NCBI RefSeq assembly: GCF_037893185.1
Contig: NZ_CP140772.1
Coordinates: forward strand, 5,828,001 to 5,892,000
Source of the DNA: Chitinophaga sp. 180180018-3
Lineage (GTDB): Bacteria; Bacteroidota; Bacteroidia; Chitinophagales; Chitinophagaceae
Length of the DNA: 64,000 nucleotides
Direction: 5' to 3'
Shown piece after piece: positions 18,559 through 27,100 of the stretch (position 1 is its first letter; every line of letters begins with the position of its first letter). The position numbers and the translations under genes are program-made. The notes below the pieces were generated by a model. That model was not told where the DNA came from. It saw nothing but the letters and a program-made list of their open reading frames with translations, and ran no database searches.

Positions 18559-18999
18559 ATGAAGAATAGATTCCTGATGAACGAAGTAGACACGAACGCT
18601 TATTCCGCTATGCTTGGCTTAGAGAAATACCTGGCGCAAACCGGCATTGCATTCCTGCATAAGGAACTGATAAAAATCAGGGCTTCCCAACTCAATGGCT
18701 GCGCGTACTGCATCGACAAACATATTAAAGATGCACGTGCGCACGGCGAAACAGAACAACGGGTTTACCTGCTAAATGCCTGGCGCGAATCACCTCAGTT
18801 CAGCGAAGAAGAAAGAATCATCCTTCAAATGACGGAAGAAATCACTTTCATACACCGAGAAGGACTCACCGATACCACTTACGACAGAGCAGTACAGCAG
18901 TTCGGGTTGAAAGGAACCGCAGAACTGATCATGGCTATTAATATTATTAACGCCTGGAACCGGATCGGGATCAGCTCCCGCCGCATACCAGGGCAATAA
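18559..18999 (+). CDS. carboxymuconolactone decarboxylase / AhpD-like family protein
   Basis: Small all-helical protein of 146 residues of the AhpD-like superfamily. The redox CxxC is present as C48-A-Y-C51 in NGCAYCIDKH, with His55 nearby, the pattern of AhpD-family alkylhydroperoxidase-like enzymes that act as peroxide or disulfide reductants. The exact substrate is not known. It is divergent from the MocR-type regulator and starts a two-gene operon with a GNAT acetyltransferase 10 bp downstream. This divergent arrangement is often seen for MocR regulators. Confidence 0.9.
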   Translation: MKNRFLMNEVDTNAYSAMLGLEKYLAQTGIAFLHKELIKIRASQLNGCAYCIDKHIKDARAHGETEQRVYLLNAWRESPQFSEEERIILQMTEEITFIHREGLTDTTYDRAVQQFGLKGTAELIMAINIINAWNRIGISSRRIPGQ

Positions 19000-19009
19000 C
19001 ACCCAACTT

Positions 19010-19450
19010 ATGCCATCTATTCAATACGCCCTTACAAAGGAGGCATTCATGGCCTGCACCGAAGTGATACAATACCTCCGTCCTTCTCTCCGGTCGGAGC
19101 AAATGATGGAACTACTGAAACAAATGCAGGAGGAAAAATACGAGCTGATATATGTGACTGCGGAAGAAGATCCTTCCAGGGTTGCAGCATTCGCGGGCTT
19201 CCGGCACAGGACCATGCTGGTTTCCGGTACAACTATTTACATCGACGATCTGGCCTGCCTGCCTGAATTCCAGGGCCGGGGCTATGCGACCCTGCTATTG
19301 AACCACATCCGTGGAATAGCGGAAAAAGAAGGACTGCGCTCTGTACGATTGGATTCCGGCCCCGACAGGCTCGATGCCCATAAGCTGTATCACCGGCGGG
19401 GTTACTATATATCAGCATTCCACTTTACGCAACCACTGGCGGGAAAGTAA
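19010..19450 (+). CDS. GNAT-family N-acetyltransferase
   Basis: Acetyl-CoA-dependent N-acetyltransferase of 146 residues. The central beta strand and motif A are clear (IDDLACLPEFQGRGYATLLL, with the pyrophosphate-binding QGRGYA), followed by the C-terminal GLRSVRLDSG and AHKLYHRRGY, the usual motif B region. The acceptor cannot be inferred. It begins 10 bp after the AhpD-like gene and probably shares its MocR-controlled promoter. It ends 2 bp before the convergent YceI gene. Confidence 0.9.
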   Translation: MPSIQYALTKEAFMACTEVIQYLRPSLRSEQMMELLKQMQEEKYELIYVTAEEDPSRVAAFAGFRHRTMLVSGTTIYIDDLACLPEFQGRGYATLLLNHIRGIAEKEGLRSVRLDSGPDRLDAHKLYHRRGYYISAFHFTQPLAGK

Positions 19451-19452
19451 AG

Positions 19453-20019
19453 TTATTGTTTCTTAGTAAGTACATTCAGTGCGACTGTCAGTTTATCGTC
19501 GATCGCGTTATCAGGCCCCACGTTAAAATCGCGGCGGTTGATCGTGAATTTGCCGGTGAACTGGCAGCCATTGGCAGATACCACTGCTGTAAACGGGAAA
19601 GTAACCGTGCGGGTAACTCCTTTTATAGTAAGTGCTGCAGTGAGATGATAGGTACCCTGCTTGTCTGTACCTGTAATGGAAGACGACAACAGCCGCATCA
19701 CAGGATATTTGTCTGCATTGAAATATTTCTCCTCCATCAGATCCCTGTCGCGTTTACCAATGCCGGTGCTGATCGTTTTCACCTCCACACTGGCTTCTAT
19801 CCTGGCAGATTTCAGATCCTGCGGATCAAATGTTATGTTGCCCTTCAGGCCTTTGAAATATCCGTTGACGGTAGTCGAGAAAATAAGATGGTTAACAATG
19901 GTAAACTGTACTTTAGACCCTTCATCAACAGGAACATATTTCTGTGCCTGCAATACAGTGCTACTGCAAATCAGCAAACATAACAGCCACAAGCGGCGAA
20001 AAGCAACAAATTTTCCCAT
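19453..20019 (-). CDS. YceI-family periplasmic lipid-binding-like protein
   Basis: Secreted protein of 188 residues with a signal peptide (LWLLCLLICSSTVLQAQ) and the YceI lipocalin-like barrel: KVQFTIVNHLIFSTTVNGYF, GNITFDPQDLKSARIEASV, RDLMEEKYFNADKYPVM and LTIKGVTRTVTFPF all match conserved positions of the family. YceI proteins bind long isoprenoids or amphiphiles in the periplasm; the ligand here is unknown. Single gene, convergent to the GNAT gene. Confidence 0.93.
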   Translation of the reverse strand: MGKFVAFRRLWLLCLLICSSTVLQAQKYVPVDEGSKVQFTIVNHLIFSTTVNGYFKGLKGNITFDPQDLKSARIEASVEVKTISTGIGKRDRDLMEEKYFNADKYPVMRLLSSSITGTDKQGTYHLTAALTIKGVTRTVTFPFTAVVSANGCQFTGKFTINRRDFNVGPDNAIDDKLTVALNVLTKKQ

Positions 20020-20348
20020 AATTGCTAAGTTGACACTTAATTACGGTATTGCCAAATCCTTTTGCCACTCCTCTCCCCGAAAAATAACCCAAAGTTCATA
20101 TGCCTCATTTGCATCCATTGTTCCCCATCCTGCCAGCCGATGGAAACCAGCGCTGGTAACCACAGCTACATCGTGCAATCGTTCTATCGCTCACCCGTCG
20201 CCTTTAACATCTCCCGAAGGCCTGCAAAAAACAGAAAATGGGATTCCTGAAAACGGAATTTTTAAAAAAAGAGATAACTTGAATTTAAACTGTACCAGAA
20301 AAATTAAACCAGACGGCAACGTTGGCCATCGATCACGGAAAAGACTAT
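20020..20348. other. 329-bp intergenic region with no recognised element
   Basis: Lies between the divergent YceI gene and an orphan lipoprotein gene and must hold both promoters. I see no TAnnTTTG element at a sensible distance from either start, no long inverted repeat and no convincing small gene. Confidence 0.5.
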
Positions 20349-21491
20349 ATGAAGTTTCACTATATCATTTTAATTGGAGCGATAACGACCATTGTTACTT
20401 ATACCAGTTGTAATCAGCAAAAGAGCGGTGCTGCCAGCACCATTCATACTGACAGTATCAAACCTGATAAAAAACTATATACCCGGAATGCGGCGGCTAT
20501 AAAAAAACAAAACGATTTGCAAATGACGATGGAGCTGGACAATCCTAAGCTCAGGTACCGTTATACAGCAGCTGATGTAAACATTGCGCTGCCAGTTATT
20601 GCCGATGGTTTGGCCGAAAAACATTTCGTTACTTTATCTGATGCAGCCTTTCAGGAAAAAATGAAATCGCTCTTCGGCGACATTTATGATGCTGAAAAAT
20701 GTAAGACCAAAGATCACGAACAATTCGTCACTTTACTTGTGGATAACAAAGAACGGAATCGCGAATACGACTATACCGTCGACAATATATTCCTGTCAAA
20801 AAAGTATAAATTCATTACCCCGGTGCCTCTCATCGGTGACTATGTTAATTTTACGGATAGCTTGCATTACACAATCAGTATGCGTCCGGTGGATGTTTCC
20901 AGGAATAAATATCTTTTAAACGACAGCAAAGCTGATCTGTCCGTTCTTTTAAACGACGATTCCCTTTTTCTCAAAACACTGGTAAAATCGTTCGGTTACA
21001 CGAAAGAACCCAGGATTAACGACCTGGTCATGAATGATTACCTGAGAATGCAGGAAGATAAAATGCCCCTTGCAGGAGAAATCATTTTTGTAAAAGACTG
21101 TAACGGAAAACTGATCATAAAAGAAGAACTCCTGGACTGGATCAAATCCCATACTACGGAAACGGATATACGCTTTCTTGAAGCACTGGATGCCTATACT
21201 TTTGATCTGTATGAAAAGCGTAGTGATATAGATGGCAGAGGCTATGTAAACCATCCATTCGATTACTTTACACTGGATGAAAAGCGAAAGATCGTAGCAT
21301 ATATTGCTAATATCTACGTGCCGTTATATCATGAGCTGAAACCCAAACACCCGGAGCTGTGGCCGGAAGAGGAACTATTGAAGAACCATCTGTTCACGAA
21401 AGATCCCGGATTAAGAGAGTACCTGAGCCAACAAAAATATTTCTCGCTCCCTGCACTGAGGCAGGAGCTTGATATAGCTGTTATCAAATAA
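20349..21491 (+). CDS. hypothetical lipoprotein
   Basis: A 380-residue protein of no family I recognise. The start at 20349 was chosen over an in-frame ATG at 20322 because it begins a lipoprotein signal (MKFHYIILIGAITTIVTYTSC). The mature part is charged and helical, with segments such as FVTLSDAAFQEKMKSLFGDI, LVDNKERNREYDYTVDNIFL and DYFTLDEKRKIVAYIANIY. It stands alone, with a large hairpin at its stop codon shared with the convergent SRPBCC gene. Confidence 0.75.
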   Translation: MKFHYIILIGAITTIVTYTSCNQQKSGAASTIHTDSIKPDKKLYTRNAAAIKKQNDLQMTMELDNPKLRYRYTAADVNIALPVIADGLAEKHFVTLSDAAFQEKMKSLFGDIYDAEKCKTKDHEQFVTLLVDNKERNREYDYTVDNIFLSKKYKFITPVPLIGDYVNFTDSLHYTISMRPVDVSRNKYLLNDSKADLSVLLNDDSLFLKTLVKSFGYTKEPRINDLVMNDYLRMQEDKMPLAGEIIFVKDCNGKLIIKEELLDWIKSHTTETDIRFLEALDAYTFDLYEKRSDIDGRGYVNHPFDYFTLDEKRKIVAYIANIYVPLYHELKPKHPELWPEEELLKNHLFTKDPGLREYLSQQKYFSLPALRQELDIAVIK

Positions 21492-21563
21492 ATTAAGCAT
21501 AAAAAGCGTAGATCCAGGCGAATAATCTTAAATCGTCCGGATCTATGCTTTTTATGCTTAATT
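21491..21563. terminator. 25-bp inverted repeat overlapping both convergent stop regions
   Basis: Arm 21491-21515 (begins AATTAAGCATAAAAAGC) pairs with 21539-21563 with one mismatch out of 25 (a G-U pair in the + strand RNA), around a 23-nt loop. It starts on the last base of the + strand lipoprotein stop codon, and the opposite arm contains the stop of the minus-strand SRPBCC gene (21558-21560). Position argues for a two-way terminator. It belongs to a set of long hairpins in this window. Confidence 0.65.
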
Positions 21564-21983
21564 CCTTTCTGCAATCTTCTTCAATCCCGCCAACACCGCT
21601 TTCCAGTTCTCCACAGAATGTTCATAAGCTTCCGAACTGAGAAAGTTTTCCTGGGTAACGGTAAAGTGAATATCCTTGCCGGACGGTTCGAGGAGGTAGT
21701 GAATGATGGCATAGTTTTCCGGCTTATCTTCCTTGCCGGAGCTGAGGTAATTATATACCAGGCGTTTGTTTTCTTCTACTTCCAGTACCTTCCCTGTTTC
21801 CTCATAGTATTTTCCTTCCCATTCGCCGGACCATATAATAGCGCTGCCTTTTTTCCAGTCTGATTTTACATCGGTGCCAAAGAAGTATTCTTTAATAGTG
21901 GCTTTATCGGTAAGCGCATGCCATACACTGGCAGCCGGAGCATGAATGGTAATAGATTCCGTCAGTTTCAATTGCTTGTCCAT
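21558..21983 (-). CDS. SRPBCC-family (AHSA1-like) protein
   Basis: START-like hydrophobic-cavity protein of 141 residues. The N-terminus (ESITIHAPAASVWHALTD, then YFFGTDVKSDWKKGSAIIW) and C-terminus (VTQENFLSSEAYEHSVENWKAVLAGLKK) are characteristic of bacterial AHSA1-like SRPBCC proteins, which are of varied or unknown function. It follows the AraC-type regulator by 59 bp on the same strand, so the two are probably one transcript. The stop codon is inside a long inverted repeat. Confidence 0.9.
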   Translation of the reverse strand: MDKQLKLTESITIHAPAASVWHALTDKATIKEYFFGTDVKSDWKKGSAIIWSGEWEGKYYEETGKVLEVEENKRLVYNYLSSGKEDKPENYAIIHYLLEPSGKDIHFTVTQENFLSSEAYEHSVENWKAVLAGLKKIAERN

Positions 21984-22042
21984 AATATGGTGTTTTTATA
22001 TTTTCACAATATTAAGCTGCCTCCGGGGGAGTGGATTGCATT

Positions 22043-22954
22043 TTACGGATTAATTCTAATCGAATTAGGAGTAACGCCGAACATTTTCTTGAAGGCATTG
22101 TTGAAATGCTGCGGGGTGGAGTAACCCAGCTCATACGCTATTTCAGCAGAGGTTTTAGTGGTATTCAACAGGTACTGGTTGGCCATTTGCAGGCGCTGAC
22201 CCGAAAGATATCCGAACACGGTTGTATTAAAGGTTTCCTTAAAGCCACGCTTTAGCTTGTATTCGTTGAGCCCTACCATTTGGGCAATCTCACTCAATCC
22301 CGGTGGATCATTCAGCCGGTCGTTGATCAGATCCCGTACAGCAATGAGTTTTTCCTTATCGGATTTACTCCTGATAAAGAGCTCTTTCTTAGCCGCCACA
22401 TAATTATATGCTTCCGCAGACAGTACTAATAACTCAATGCTCTTCGACAAGAGGAATAATTTCCTCATCTGTCCGGAATAGCGGCAATGCAGCACCTGGC
22501 TGATTACCTGCTGAATATTGGTATCAATCGGGCCCCAGTATTCGGAGAGCAGCACCGGCTTTCCATTCAAAACATCTTCACAAAAACACTTCAGTGGCTC
22601 ATTTCCATTGGTAGTAAATGCAATGAATTGTTCTTTGGGAAAATCTACACCGAATGTTTCTATGACAGTCGCTTTCGGAGTCACCGCTATCTCAAGCCCT
22701 TTGGAATACATGATATTATGATGCCCGCCAATCAGATCGAAGCGGCGGTTCAGCTGTTTATAATCAAAAGCATAATCCCCTTTCAGCCCGAAATGCAGGC
22801 GTACCACGTCCAGATCGTTGCTGGCATTCATGGTGTCTTTCATATCGAAACTGCTGTGGGTATAGGTAAGCCGTATATCGTCACAATACCAGTCTGTAAT
22901 GTTGGTGATACTATGTGGTGTAACTAATTTCCGGATGTTGGTGGTTGCCTCCAT
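22043..22954 (-). CDS. AraC-family transcriptional regulator
   Basis: Regulator of 303 residues with C-terminal AraC double HTH (SEIAQMVGLNEYKLKRGFKE, FNTTVFGYLSGQRLQMANQY, SAEIAYELGYSTPQHFNNAF). It is a paralogue of the regulator at 7497-8489, sharing TTVFGYL and the HFxNAFKKxFG stretch. It is divergent from an aldo/keto reductase (139 bp apart), which is its most likely target. A TAATTTTG element on the minus strand (22962-22969) sits only 7 nt before the start codon, which would give a nearly leaderless transcript. Confidence 0.92.
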   Translation of the reverse strand: MEATTNIRKLVTPHSITNITDWYCDDIRLTYTHSSFDMKDTMNASNDLDVVRLHFGLKGDYAFDYKQLNRRFDLIGGHHNIMYSKGLEIAVTPKATVIETFGVDFPKEQFIAFTTNGNEPLKCFCEDVLNGKPVLLSEYWGPIDTNIQQVISQVLHCRYSGQMRKLFLLSKSIELLVLSAEAYNYVAAKKELFIRSKSDKEKLIAVRDLINDRLNDPPGLSEIAQMVGLNEYKLKRGFKETFNTTVFGYLSGQRLQMANQYLLNTTKTSAEIAYELGYSTPQHFNNAFKKMFGVTPNSIRINP

Positions 22955-22961
22955 AACACGC

Positions 22962-22969
22962 CAAAATTA
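22962..22969 (-). promoter_or_regulatory. possible -7 element (TAATTTTG) very close to the AraC-type start codon
   Basis: Matches TAnnTTTG on the minus strand. Only 7 nt separate it from the ATG at 22954, so the transcript would begin within a few bases of the start codon. No -33 partner is evident. Confidence 0.35.
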
Positions 22970-23058
22970 CGAATAATAACTACCTTTAGCTGACGTCATT
23001 TCTTTGAATTCTACAATTATTCCTGTTATAACTACAATTCCCCGGATGTTGTGCCGGG

Positions 23059-23066
23059 TATCTTTG
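23059..23066 (+). promoter_or_regulatory. possible -7 element (TATCTTTG) of the aldo/keto reductase gene
   Basis: Matches TAnnTTTG, with 27 bp between it and the ATG at 23094, a usual leader length. The TTG expected at -33 is not seen, which would fit an activator-dependent promoter controlled by the divergent AraC-type gene. Confidence 0.4.
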
Positions 23067-23093
23067 TAAAGCATTTAATTAAACGGAAAACTT

Positions 23094-24077
23094 ATGAATT
23101 ACAGAAAACTTGGAACAACAGATATCATGCTCTCTGCCATTGGGCTGGGGTGTATGGGTATGAGCCATGCGTATGGTGTACCGGATGATACAGAATCAAT
23201 TGCCACCCTTGAAAAGGCGCTCGAACTGGGCATCAATTTCTGGGATACTGCGGATGTATACGGCGCCGGCAAAAATGAAGAACTGATCTCAAAAGTATTG
23301 AAGCCCAATCGGGACAAGATCGTTATTGCCACTAAATTTGGCTTCACCACAGCTTCCGATGGCACTATGAATTTTAACGGGTCGCCTGCCTATATGAAGA
23401 AAGCAGTTGAAGCCAGCCTGAAAAGACTGCAAACGGATGTGATCGATTTGTATTATGCCCACCGTATCGATCCCAATGTTCCTGTAGAAGAAATGGTAGG
23501 TGCCATGGCTGCACTGGTAAAAGAAGGTAAGGTTCGCTACCTGGGTCTTTCTGAAGCGTCCGCCAATACCTTACGCAAAGCCCATGCTATATATCCTATC
23601 AGCGCATTACAAAGTGAATATTCCCTGCTGACGCGCGATGTAGAAAAAGATATACTTCCTACCTGTAAAGAGCTGGGAATTACTTTTGTGCCTTTTAGTC
23701 CACTTGTTCGCGGCCTCGTTACTCCCGAGCTGGACGTAACCAAACTCGAAGAGGGCGATTTCCGTAAATCCCTGCCCCGCTACCAGGGCGATCACGTAGA
23801 AAACAACCGCCAGCTGACGGCCGGTTTCGCCGCGCTCGCTGCCGCCAAAAACTGTACGCCGGCACAACTCGCCCTCGCATGGGTACTGGCCCAGGGCGAT
23901 AACATCGTTCCCATTCCAGGCACTAAGAGAAGAAAGTACCTGCAAGACAATGCAGGTGCTATCGATGTACAACTAACTGCCGCGGATATGCAGGACCTGG
24001 AAACGCTGCTGCAGAAATTCCCTAATACCGGCGCGAGGTATGGAGAATCGATGAACAGGCTGGTAGATAAGAATTAA
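23094..24077 (+). CDS. aldo/keto reductase
   Basis: NADPH-dependent aldehyde/ketone reductase of 327 residues. The catalytic tetrad of the superfamily is complete: D51 ([10 protein letters not shown]), Y56, K81 (VIATKFGF) and H123 (YYAHRIDP). The C-terminal cofactor site is also present ([16 protein letters not shown]). The sequence resembles the AKR13 or YhdN/perakine-reductase-like group of general aldehyde detoxification enzymes. The natural substrate is unknown. Divergent from an AraC-type regulator; its stop codon overlaps that of the convergent sulfatase gene by 4 bp. Confidence 0.94.
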   Translation: MNYRKLGTTDIMLSAIGLGCMGMSHAYGVPDDTESIATLEKALELGINFWDTADVYGAGKNEELISKVLKPNRDKIVIATKFGFTTASDGTMNFNGSPAYMKKAVEASLKRLQTDVIDLYYAHRIDPNVPVEEMVGAMAALVKEGKVRYLGLSEASANTLRKAHAIYPISALQSEYSLLTRDVEKDILPTCKELGITFVPFSPLVRGLVTPELDVTKLEEGDFRKSLPRYQGDHVENNRQLTAGFAALAAAKNCTPAQLALAWVLAQGDNIVPIPGTKRRKYLQDNAGAIDVQLTAADMQDLETLLQKFPNTGARYGESMNRLVDKN

Positions 24078-25498
24078 AAAAACGGAAACAACTCATTCTC
24101 CACATGAGCTTCCTTCATATACTTTTCCATACGGCGAACAATATCAGGATGCGCAGCCGCTATGTTGTGGGATTCTGAAGGATCGGTAGAAAGATCATAT
24201 AATTCAATAGGAGCATCAGGATGATGCATCGCATGTTGACGCACTGCCTTCCATTTGCCCTGACGTACTGCCTGCCGGCCTCCGTCTTCATGAAATTCCC
24301 AATACAGGTAAGGATGTTGCTGCTGACCTTTGCTACCGGTGAGGGTAAGCAGCAGGGAAACACCATCTGTATAAGCCACCGCCGGGGCATGGGTCAGGGC
24401 TGCAAGGGTGGGCATAATATCCCAGAATGCTCCCTGGAAATCATTGGTGCTACCTGCCTTGATCCGACCCGGCCAGCGGGCAATAAATGGTTCGCGGATA
24501 CCCCCTTCGTACAGATCGCGCTTTGCACCTTTCAGGCCGCCACTGCTGTTGAAGAATACAGGGTCTGCCCCACCTTCTTTATGTGGACCATTATCGCTCG
24601 TAAATATTACAAGGGTGTTCTTGTCGAGCCCCAGTTGCTGCAATCGTTCCATCACCTCTCCTACGTAATTATCCAGGCGGATTACCATGGTCGCAAAAGT
24701 GGCATGAGGATATTCCTGAGACGCATAACCAGGTACCTTTGCGCCCGGGCCATAGTCATTCCCTTTATAAGGCTTTTCTGCAAACCGGCCTTTAAAATGC
24801 CTGAAGAGGCTATCATCCGGCACCTGCAACTCGGCATGGGGCAGCGTGTAAGTAAGATAAAGGAAAAACGGCTTATTCCTGTTCTCGTCGAGGAAACGAA
24901 GCGCCTGCGCCTGTATCATATCCGGCGCATAGGTTTTCATCTGTTCCAGTTGACCGTTCGCATCGAGCGTCACCCTGGTTTCATTATCCCACAGATGAGT
25001 CGGGAAGTAGCGATGCGACTGCCGCTGGCAATTGTAGCCGTAAAATTTATCGGTACCGTGGCGCAGCGGATCGCCGGATGAGCCCACAGGCCCCAGTCCC
25101 CATTTACCGAAAATCCCGGAAGTATAACCGGCTTTTTTCAGTATATCCATGATCGTTATAACGGTATCGGCTATAGGCTGTTGTCCTTCCGGATTAACTT
25201 CCTTATTGCCTCTGATAAAGGTATGCCCTGTATGTAATCCGGTGATAAGGGAAGCCCGGGATGGAGCACAAACAGAAGTGCCTGCATAAAACTGTGTAAA
25301 GCGCATGCCCTGCTTCGCCAACTGATCAATATGAGGTGTGCTGAATTGCTGCTGACCGTATGCACTCAGATCTCCATAGCCAAGATCATCTGCAAGAATA
25401 AAAACAATGTTTGGGGTAGTTGCTTTCTTTTGCTGTGCGGATGCAGCACCTGCCAGTGATGCCAGTATAACCATACCGGCAAAAATTTTCATGTCCAT
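24074..25498 (-). CDS. secreted arylsulfatase-type sulfatase
   Basis: Type I sulfatase of 474 residues with a signal peptide ([17 protein letters not shown]). The maturation motif C77-A-P-S-R81 ([15 protein letters not shown]) marks C77 for conversion to formylglycine, and metal ligands are visible at D37/D38 ([10 protein letters not shown]) and in [12 protein letters not shown]. The enzyme removes sulfate esters from a glycan or small aromatic compound. The maturase must be encoded elsewhere. It follows the oxidoreductase/isomerase pair on the minus strand but is separated from it by 219 bp containing a long hairpin, so it likely has its own promoter. Confidence 0.93.
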   Translation of the reverse strand: MDMKIFAGMVILASLAGAASAQQKKATTPNIVFILADDLGYGDLSAYGQQQFSTPHIDQLAKQGMRFTQFYAGTSVCAPSRASLITGLHTGHTFIRGNKEVNPEGQQPIADTVITIMDILKKAGYTSGIFGKWGLGPVGSSGDPLRHGTDKFYGYNCQRQSHRYFPTHLWDNETRVTLDANGQLEQMKTYAPDMIQAQALRFLDENRNKPFFLYLTYTLPHAELQVPDDSLFRHFKGRFAEKPYKGNDYGPGAKVPGYASQEYPHATFATMVIRLDNYVGEVMERLQQLGLDKNTLVIFTSDNGPHKEGGADPVFFNSSGGLKGAKRDLYEGGIREPFIARWPGRIKAGSTNDFQGAFWDIMPTLAALTHAPAVAYTDGVSLLLTLTGSKGQQQHPYLYWEFHEDGGRQAVRQGKWKAVRQHAMHHPDAPIELYDLSTDPSESHNIAAAHPDIVRRMEKYMKEAHVENELFPFF

Positions 25499-25556
25499 AG
25501 TCCTGATATTAACTTGTATCCGTCAGCCTGCAATCATTGGCATAATCACACTATCA

Positions 25557-25570
25557 CTTTCTAAAGACTA
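25557..25570. repeat. solitary copy of a hairpin arm sequence upstream of the sulfatase gene
   Basis: CTTTCTAAAGACTA here is identical to part of the right arm of the inverted repeat at 25647-25704. It lies 59 bp upstream of the sulfatase start codon, without a partner arm of its own nearby. Confidence 0.5.
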
Positions 25571-25646
25571 ACCATTGAGGCTGACAACAGCTCAAAATAC
25601 AAAGTATTTTCTGTTTTTTTCAGGCATCCGGCAGCGCTATTAACCT

Positions 25647-25704
25647 TTAGCTTTTTAGTCTTTAGAAAGATTTACTGTGTTTCTTTCTAAAGACTAAAAG
25701 CTAA
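25647..25704. terminator. long inverted repeat after the oxidoreductase gene
   Basis: Arm 25647-25670 pairs with 25682-25704: 23 bp with a single one-base bulge and an 11-nt loop. It begins 13 bp after the stop of the minus-strand Gfo/Idh/MocA gene. The arm contains AGTCTTTAG, shared with the hairpin at 32683-32755. No T tract follows in the direction of transcription. Confidence 0.55.
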
Positions 25705-25717
25705 AAAAAGGACTTCC

Positions 25718-27079
25718 TTACAAAGTAAATACTTTACCACCCACCATTACTTCCTGCGTTTGCTCATCAAAGGTAGCCTTCATTCCGGAGCGGTATGCGG
25801 CGTTTCCCATGATCAGAGCAATGGAGTGGGAATAGGCAGCTTCAATGGGGGCATTGGGCTGCTTACGGTCACGCACACACGACATCCAGTTACGGACATG
25901 CGCGTTCGTCAATGAATCACCGCCTGTATTGGCGCTGGTATTTACAGCTTCAGCATTGCTGAGAGTGAGGCTCGGCAGCAGGTTCGCATGCAGGCCCATT
26001 TCTTTGGCTTCTTTTTCAGTAAGGCCGCCGGTAGGACTGATAGTGTTGGTAGACATATCGATGGTGCCGCCATTGGAATAATATATTTCCTTAGTACCGC
26101 CGGCAGAGTTATGAAAGCGGCTGCTATACATTACCTGGAAACCGGTGTTGGGATCATTTTCCGGACCGTAGTCGAAAACGGCGGTGAGGGTATCCGCATT
26201 TTTACGACCGTCTTTCCACATGTATATGCCACCGTTAGCCACTGCGCTGCGAGGATGTTTCAGGCCGCTAAACCAGTGTACGGTATCGATCTGGTGTGTC
26301 ATCCACTGACCGAAGATGCCGGAGGAATAAGGCCAGAAAAGACGGAACTCCAGGTATTTACGGGGATCCCAGGTATCCTGGGGCCGCCCTGCCAGGAAGC
26401 GTTTCCAGTCGGTATCTGACTCCCGTATGCTTTTCACCAGATCCGGCCGGCGCCAGCGCCCCGGCTGGTTTACGTTCCAGGTCATTTCCACCATCGTAAT
26501 CGGACCAAACTTCCCCTGCTGAATAAAATCGGCCGCTGCATGATAGCTGGGGCCACTACGGCGTTGTGTACCTACCTGCATAATACGACCGGATTCCTTT
26601 ACTGCTTTGAGTGCATTTCTGGCTTCCAGCATCGTTTCTGCAAAAGGCTTTTCGCTATATACATCACAGTTATGTTTCACTGCCTCAATGGTATGATAGG
26701 CATGCTGGAAATCGGCCGACGCAATGAATACCGCATCCAGATGTTTGATCTTATACAACTCATCGTTGTTCACGCAGGCCTGTACATCATGCCCGGTTTT
26801 CTGCTGCAGGAAAGCCTTTCCTTCTTCCCTCCTGCGGTTCCAGATATCGGATACAGCTATCAGGTCGAAATTGAGTTCCTTATTGTTGTTGAAGAATGCC
26901 GGCATCAGGGCCTGGCGTGCACGATCGGAGAAACCTACCAGGCCAACGTTCACCCGGTCATTGGCCCCCATGATACGGGCATAGCTGCTGGCTGGCATGC
27001 CCATGGCGCTCAGGGTGATACCTGCTCCCGCCAGTAAAGATTGTTGCAGGAATTCCCGCCTTGTTTTTGATTCAGACAT
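25718..27079 (-). CDS. Gfo/Idh/MocA-family oxidoreductase, Tat-exported
   Basis: NAD(P)-dependent sugar dehydrogenase of 453 residues. A twin-arginine signal is present at the N-terminus (KTRREFLQQSLLAGAGITLS), so the folded enzyme with cofactor is exported to the periplasm. The Rossmann part follows (VNVGLVGFSDRARQ, a slightly altered nucleotide-binding glycine loop; VSDIWNRRREEG; DAVFIASADFQHAYH; SEKPFAETMLEA with the conserved EKP). The last motif is the usual catalytic-domain lysine region. Periplasmic members of this family oxidise sugars, for example to 3-keto-glycosides. Encoded 21 bp after a sugar isomerase-like gene. Confidence 0.92.
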   Translation of the reverse strand: MSESKTRREFLQQSLLAGAGITLSAMGMPASSYARIMGANDRVNVGLVGFSDRARQALMPAFFNNNKELNFDLIAVSDIWNRRREEGKAFLQQKTGHDVQACVNNDELYKIKHLDAVFIASADFQHAYHTIEAVKHNCDVYSEKPFAETMLEARNALKAVKESGRIMQVGTQRRSGPSYHAAADFIQQGKFGPITMVEMTWNVNQPGRWRRPDLVKSIRESDTDWKRFLAGRPQDTWDPRKYLEFRLFWPYSSGIFGQWMTHQIDTVHWFSGLKHPRSAVANGGIYMWKDGRKNADTLTAVFDYGPENDPNTGFQVMYSSRFHNSAGGTKEIYYSNGGTIDMSTNTISPTGGLTEKEAKEMGLHANLLPSLTLSNAEAVNTSANTGGDSLTNAHVRNWMSCVRDRKQPNAPIEAAYSHSIALIMGNAAYRSGMKATFDEQTQEVMVGGKVFTL

Positions 27080-27100
27080 ATAGAAGGAGTTTTTCTTTTA

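Noticed and set aside
19661..20413. A 250-codon + strand open frame bridging the YceI gene and the following intergenic region
   Set aside because: Its first half is antisense to yceI and its second half ends inside the lipoprotein gene in another frame. Composition is not protein-like and no start context supports it.
22991..22998. TGACGTCA palindrome between the AraC-type gene and the aldo/keto reductase
   Set aside because: Only 8 bp with no extension of symmetry. Such sites are expected by chance in 64 kb.
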